Translations under genes and position numbers: made by a program | In this document: positions 60,708 to 64,000 of the stretch, one piece after another | How positions within the stretch are numbered: position 1 is the stretch's first letter | Layout of the letters: each line of letters begins with the position of its first letter | Origin: Flavobacterium sp. | GTDB lineage: Bacteria; Bacteroidota; Bacteroidia; Flavobacteriales; Flavobacteriaceae | Direction: 5' to 3' | Length of the DNA stretch: 64,000 bases | Assembly (NCBI RefSeq): GCF_027484705.1 | Contig: NZ_JAIXSL010000007.1 | Coordinates: forward strand, 310,001 to 374,000 | The notes under the pieces: generated by a model | Databases searched by the model: none | Told to the model about the DNA's origin: nothing | Seen by the model: the letters and a program-made list of their open reading frames with translations, nothing else

Positions 60708-61286
60708 TTATTTCGACCGTTGCTTTTTGAGTTCATCAGCTGCTTTTTCAAGTTCCGCATACCAGTCTTCACCGAAACGTCTGATTAGCGCTTCTTTGAC
60801 GAATTTATACACCGGAACCTCGAGTTCTTTTCCTAACGAACAGGCATCATCGCAGATTTCCCATTTATCATAATTGACGGCGGCAAATTCGGTAAAATCT
60901 TTGACACGGATTGGATATAAGTGACAAGAAACCGGTTTCTTCCAATCGACAGCGCCTTGGTTGTAAGCTTGCTCAATACCACAAAGTGAAGTTTTTCCAT
61001 CGTAAATTACGTAAGCACAATCTTTTTCGTCAATGAGTGGCGTTTCCATATCGCCGTCGGTTCCGATGCGCCAAGTGCCTTGCGCTTCAATAGCCGCAAT
61101 GCCTTCCGGACGCAAAAAAGGTTTTACTTTAGGATAAATGGCTTCTAAAATTTTTGTTTCGCTTTCTAATAAAGGTGCTCCGGCGTCGCCGTCAACACAA
61201 CAGGCGCCTTTGCAGGCAGAAAGGTTGCACACAAATTCTTTTTCTAAAATGTCTTCCGAGACGATGGTTTTTCCTAATTGAAACAT
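60708..61286 (-). CDS. DUF3109 family protein (Cys-rich, YkgJ-like)
   Basis: 192 residues from the ATG at 61286 ([18 protein letters not shown]), chosen because the family starts here. Cys residues at [31 protein letters not shown] and ICDDACSLG form the pattern of a metal- or FeS-binding YkgJ-like protein. Role unknown. It is 22 nt downstream of the T9SS protein gene. Confidence 0.85.
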   Translation of the reverse strand: MFQLGKTIVSEDILEKEFVCNLSACKGACCVDGDAGAPLLESETKILEAIYPKVKPFLRPEGIAAIEAQGTWRIGTDGDMETPLIDEKDCAYVIYDGKTSLCGIEQAYNQGAVDWKKPVSCHLYPIRVKDFTEFAAVNYDKWEICDDACSLGKELEVPVYKFVKEALIRRFGEDWYAELEKAADELKKQRSK

Positions 61287-61308
61287 GCGGCAAAGATAAT
61301 CAGATTTA

Positions 61309-62283
61309 TCAATGCGCAACTAGAATTTTCTGCTGCGAAATTGCGCCGCTGAAATCCTTGATTCTCGCCAAATAGATACCTGGTGGAAGCTCGCCAACAC
61401 TTACTTGCTTGATATCGGTTGCTTGGATGATTTGAATCAAAATGCCCTTGAGGTCGTAGATGGCTATTTCTGCTATAGGAGATTTCGCTTGGATGTCTAA
61501 AATGCTGTCGGCAGGATTCGGAGATAAAAGCACCTCACTAAATGAATTCTCAACTACCCTTAATAAGTTAATATTACAACTTGCAGCATCCTGACAATTG
61601 GGGCAAACAAACGGTATCGGAGTTCCTAATTCTGCAATGGAACCATTAATTACAACTGGTGTTAAAGTATTTTCATTGGTGACAAATTGACCAGAATTTT
61701 TTAGAATATAAAGGGTATCGTTTAAAAACATAGCGCCATAGGTGCCCGTAGAATTGAACGAAATAGGATAAGATATAATCAATCCAGTTGCACTAAAGAC
61801 TTTCAAACTTGACGTGATGATTGGAAAACCATCATTCCCTGTAAAAACCCATGCATTACCTTGAGAATCTACAGCAATGTCGGCCACTCCGATACCATAC
61901 CCCAAAATGGCCACTGTTGTTGTATCGACACCATTAAAATACTTTAATGCATCTTCCTCAATAAAATAGTGATGATTGGCAAAACCACCATTATTAATGG
62001 CTTCAGGGTTATTAATTACATTTATCCAGCCCAAATTGGAGTCATACTTTGCCAGACCACTGCTGTTCGTACAGAAGAATGTTGCTCCTTCCCCAGAACT
62101 GCAATAGGCCAGACCGGTTGGGAAAAATTCATTGGTAACGACAACATTTCCACCGCTGATGACATTGGAGTTCAATTCCCACTCTTGAATATCTCCTTCG
62201 GTATTAAGTGTCCAGAATACCGAATTACAGTTTTGACCGATACTGATAATTGGAAATATTAAAAAGAATAGTTTTTTTAGCAT
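61309..62283 (-). CDS. secreted T9SS type A sorting-domain protein of unknown function
   Basis: 324 residues. Signal peptide (ends near ISIGQ). Residues ~20-230 are beta-rich with short blades ([59 protein letters not shown]), like a beta-propeller. The [10 protein letters not shown] segment before the C-terminal domain could form a disulphide. The last ~75 residues ([14 protein letters not shown] to QQKILVAH) are the T9SS sorting domain. No enzymatic motif was seen. Confidence 0.82.
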   Translation of the reverse strand: MLKKLFFLIFPIISIGQNCNSVFWTLNTEGDIQEWELNSNVISGGNVVVTNEFFPTGLAYCSSGEGATFFCTNSSGLAKYDSNLGWINVINNPEAINNGGFANHHYFIEEDALKYFNGVDTTTVAILGYGIGVADIAVDSQGNAWVFTGNDGFPIITSSLKVFSATGLIISYPISFNSTGTYGAMFLNDTLYILKNSGQFVTNENTLTPVVINGSIAELGTPIPFVCPNCQDAASCNINLLRVVENSFSEVLLSPNPADSILDIQAKSPIAEIAIYDLKGILIQIIQATDIKQVSVGELPPGIYLARIKDFSGAISQQKILVAH

Positions 62284-62435
62284 AACTTCAATGGTTTGAT
62301 CTTCCTTACATTAAAATTTGAGGTTGATTTTTTATTAATGCCGTTCGACGAAAAAGCACTCAAAAGTATAGAATTTTAAATTTTAAAAAAATATCATTGC
62401 TGATCAAAGTTAACCCTTTCAAAATTAACCTCTTT

Positions 62436-62469
62436 TTGGCATTTACTAGATATAGTTTGAATACTTTTG
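62436..62469 (+). promoter_or_regulatory. promoter of marC
   Basis: TTG (62436-62438), 23-nt spacer, TACTTTTG (62462-62469), 18 nt before the ATG at 62488. Confidence 0.6.
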
Positions 62470-62487
62470 CCAAGAAATATAATGATT

Positions 62488-63063
62488 ATGAACTTCGACT
62501 TCAAAGAAATCGCCACCGTTGGCATGGTACTTTTTGCTGTCATCGATATCGTCGGAACCATTCCGATTGTCGTTGATTTAAGAACCAAACACGGCCATAT
62601 TGAATCCGAAAAAGCCTCGCTTGTAGCGGCGATCATCATGATTGTATTTCTTTTTGTTGGCGAAGGGCTACTGAACCTTATTGGTATTGACGTACATTCT
62701 TTTGCTGTTGCCGGTTCGTTCGTTTTGTTCTTCTTGGCCTTAGAAATGATTTTAGGAATTCGCATTTATCGCGATGCCGAGCCTAGTTCCGCCTCGATTG
62801 TTCCGCTGGCTTTTCCATTAATTGCTGGTGCGGGAACGATGACTACTTTACTGTCTTTACGCTCTCAATATTACACAGAAAACATTGTCGTCGCAATTAT
62901 CCTGAATATCATTCTGGTCTACGCTGTCTTAAAATCTTCTTCGAAAATTGAAAAAATGCTCGGGAAAACCGGACTTGGCGTCGTGAGAAAAACCTTTGGC
63001 GTCGTGCTGCTGGCCATTGCCGTTAAATTATTCGCCTCGAATGTTAAAGGTTTGTTTGTTTAA
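62488..63063 (+). CDS. MarC family integral membrane protein
   Basis: 191 residues from the ATG at 62488 (MNFDFKEIATVGMVLF); ATG 62482 is possible, and an upstream TTG overlaps the promoter. Six helices with family blocks VIDIVGTIPIVVDLR, GIRIYRD and PLAFPLIAGAGTMTTLL. MarC proteins are inner-membrane proteins; the early link to antibiotic resistance was withdrawn and the role is unknown. Followed by two more genes on the same strand. Confidence 0.92.
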   Translation: MNFDFKEIATVGMVLFAVIDIVGTIPIVVDLRTKHGHIESEKASLVAAIIMIVFLFVGEGLLNLIGIDVHSFAVAGSFVLFFLALEMILGIRIYRDAEPSSASIVPLAFPLIAGAGTMTTLLSLRSQYYTENIVVAIILNIILVYAVLKSSSKIEKMLGKTGLGVVRKTFGVVLLAIAVKLFASNVKGLFV

Positions 63064-63102
63064 CCCATTTGTATTACTTTCACTCCAAATTCTATACAAC
63101 GT

Positions 63103-63303
63103 ATGAAAATTTTTACTTCCATCTTAGTTGTCATTGCGCTTGCTTTAATCATCTTCAACATCACCCTACTCGATTTCAACCATTTGTTTGAAGGCAACAG
63201 CGCGATAGCCTTAATAGGAATTGCCGCTTCTTTTTGCGCGGTTTGCATTCTGCTTATTTTCCGGATGTCGAAAATGATTGTGGAAAAAACCAAAGACCAA
63301 TAA
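63103..63303 (+). CDS. small two-helix membrane protein
   Basis: 66 residues. Helix 1 is ~4-22 (FTSILVVIALALIIFNITLLDF) and helix 2 ~35-54 (ALIGIAASFCAVCILLIF), then a short charged tail ending TKDQ. No family was recognised. It overlaps the next gene by the TAATG junction, indicating coupled translation. Confidence 0.78.
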   Translation: MKIFTSILVVIALALIIFNITLLDFNHLFEGNSAIALIGIAASFCAVCILLIFRMSKMIVEKTKDQ

Positions 63304-63914
63304 TGGATTTTGACGTCCTGGTTCTTGGCGGCGGTGTTGCAGGCGTTTCGTGTGCTATGATTTTAGGTTCTGCACATAAAAAATCTTTTGTCGCCGATAA
63401 AAAAATCGGACTCATTGCCCACCAAAAAACCTCTTCGCTTCAGGAAGCTTTATTTAATAATGCCTACGGAATTCCTGTAGGCACTTTAGGTTCGGATTTG
63501 TTGCAAAGTAGCTTAGCGCAATTGAATGATTTATATCCACATGTCATGCAAATCGGAGGTGAAAAAGTGGTGCGCATTGAAGGTGATTTCCCGAATTTTA
63601 CTGTAGTGACCAACAAAAATTCGTACACCGCAAAATCTATTGTGGTAGCGATTGGTTATTCAAACACTTTTGATATTGAAGGTTTAATGCAATTTGTAGC
63701 GCCGCATCCGAAAGCCATCGCCGAAAAACAACGCATTTACCTTCGCAATACAGACCACAAAGTAGCTGATGGTATTTATGTAGCTGGAACTTTAGCAGGC
63801 TGGCGCAGTCAACTGTCGATCGCTTCGGGAAGCGGCGCCGCAGTAGCCACCGACATTCTGACCTTGTGGAATAACGGCATCGATTCGCAAAGCCACGACA
63901 GCATCAAAAAATAA
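63303..63914 (+). CDS. FAD/NAD(P)-dependent oxidoreductase-like protein, thioredoxin-reductase fold
   Basis: 203 residues from the ATG at 63303 (MDFDVLVLGGGVAGVSCAMIL), which overlaps the preceding stop. The FAD-binding GGGVAGVSC is at ~9-17, and VADGIYVAGTLAGWRSQLSIASGSGAAVATDI at ~155-190 is the second FAD motif. It is shorter than true thioredoxin reductases (~310 residues) and lacks both the NADPH-binding domain and CxxC, so it is probably a flavoprotein of another role. Confidence 0.82.
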   Translation: MDFDVLVLGGGVAGVSCAMILGSAHKKSFVADKKIGLIAHQKTSSLQEALFNNAYGIPVGTLGSDLLQSSLAQLNDLYPHVMQIGGEKVVRIEGDFPNFTVVTNKNSYTAKSIVVAIGYSNTFDIEGLMQFVAPHPKAIAEKQRIYLRNTDHKVADGIYVAGTLAGWRSQLSIASGSGAAVATDILTLWNNGIDSQSHDSIKK

Positions 63915-63925
63915 ATCGAGTCCTA

Positions 63926-64000
63926 TTATTTAGTATTCAAAACCGCCTGAACCATCGGGTCTTCTTTGAGGACAATCTCGTAATATTTCTGTTCGCCATA
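63926..64000 (-). CDS. 3' end of a gene running off the window
   Basis: The last 24 codons of a minus-strand frame: YGEQKYYEIVLKEDPMVQ and AVLNTK, then TAA at 63926-63928. It reads like a real C-terminus, but 24 residues are too few for me to assign a family. Confidence 0.6.
   Translation of the reverse strand, partial: YGEQKYYEIVLKEDPMVQAVLNTK

Overview
The window comes from a member of the Flavobacteriaceae (Bacteroidota), most likely Flavobacterium or a close relative. The sequence shows this in several ways: gliding genes gldE and gldD lie in a mutY-ssb-gldE-gldD operon; five secreted proteins end in type IX secretion (T9SS) sorting domains; promoters have the flavobacterial form TTG-N17-23-TAnnTTTG; translation starts are preceded by A-rich sequence rather than Shine-Dalgarno sites; and the gene content is typical (DUF3127, DUF3109, DUF4301, GGGPS, a TPP riboswitch on a TonB-dependent receptor). 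No tRNA, rRNA, CRISPR array, prophage or transposase gene was seen.

Layout. 0-8 kb: cell-surface and accessory genes (CAP/FN3 T9SS protein, S74-like protein, ABC exporter, two glycosyltransferases, nucleoside phosphorylase, LacI regulator). 8-11 kb: ribosomal cluster rplM-rpsI-rpsB-tsf. 11-13 kb: AsmA-like protein. 12.9-17.7 kb: an uncharacterised operon of six exported proteins. 17.8-21 kb: queuosine-precursor transporter, tag, aat, DUF3127, flavin reductase. 21.4-24.3 kb: modular secreted alpha-amylase. 24.4-27 kb: orphan histidine kinase, HIT, greA, Rieske-like lipoprotein. 27-29.4 kb: thiamin-regulated TonB receptor behind a TPP riboswitch. 29.4-34 kb: arfB, a kinase-DUF4301 fusion, pnuC, GGGPS, phosphopantetheinyl transferase. 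34-38 kb: ahcY, secreted GH85 endoglycosidase, rpmA, rplU. 38.5-43 kb: M16 peptidase pair, EamA permease, heavy-metal-associated lipoprotein. 43-52 kb: gldD, gldE, ssb, mutY, HU, a 30-residue basic protein, RNase G, tadA, dxs. 52-64 kb: M36 metallopeptidase, dgt, nrdA, nrdB, DUF3109, T9SS protein, marC, small membrane protein, flavoprotein and the 3' end of one more gene.

How the genes fit together. The window is mostly housekeeping core with islands of surface and secreted functions. Glycan degradation (GH13, GH85) and proteolysis (M36) are exported through T9SS, which is coupled to gliding (gldD, gldE). Nicotinamide riboside uptake (pnuC) is joined to a probable kinase. dNTP supply (nrdBA) and dGTP breakdown (dgt) are neighbours.

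Most notable signals. (1) A dispersed intergenic element of about 75-90 bp is present in six copies. Five carry an 11-bp central hairpin whose arms differ between copies but stay complementary, and a short outer helix also shows compensatory change. (2) The six-gene exported operon at 12.9-17.7 kb includes two tandem paralogues and has no clear assigned function. (3) The last 113 bp of the RNase G gene, with its terminator, are duplicated 192 bp downstream. (4) A terminator-like hairpin sits in the greA leader. (5) A perfect DnaA box lies upstream of nrdB. (6) A 30-residue basic protein gene lies between HU and RNase G.
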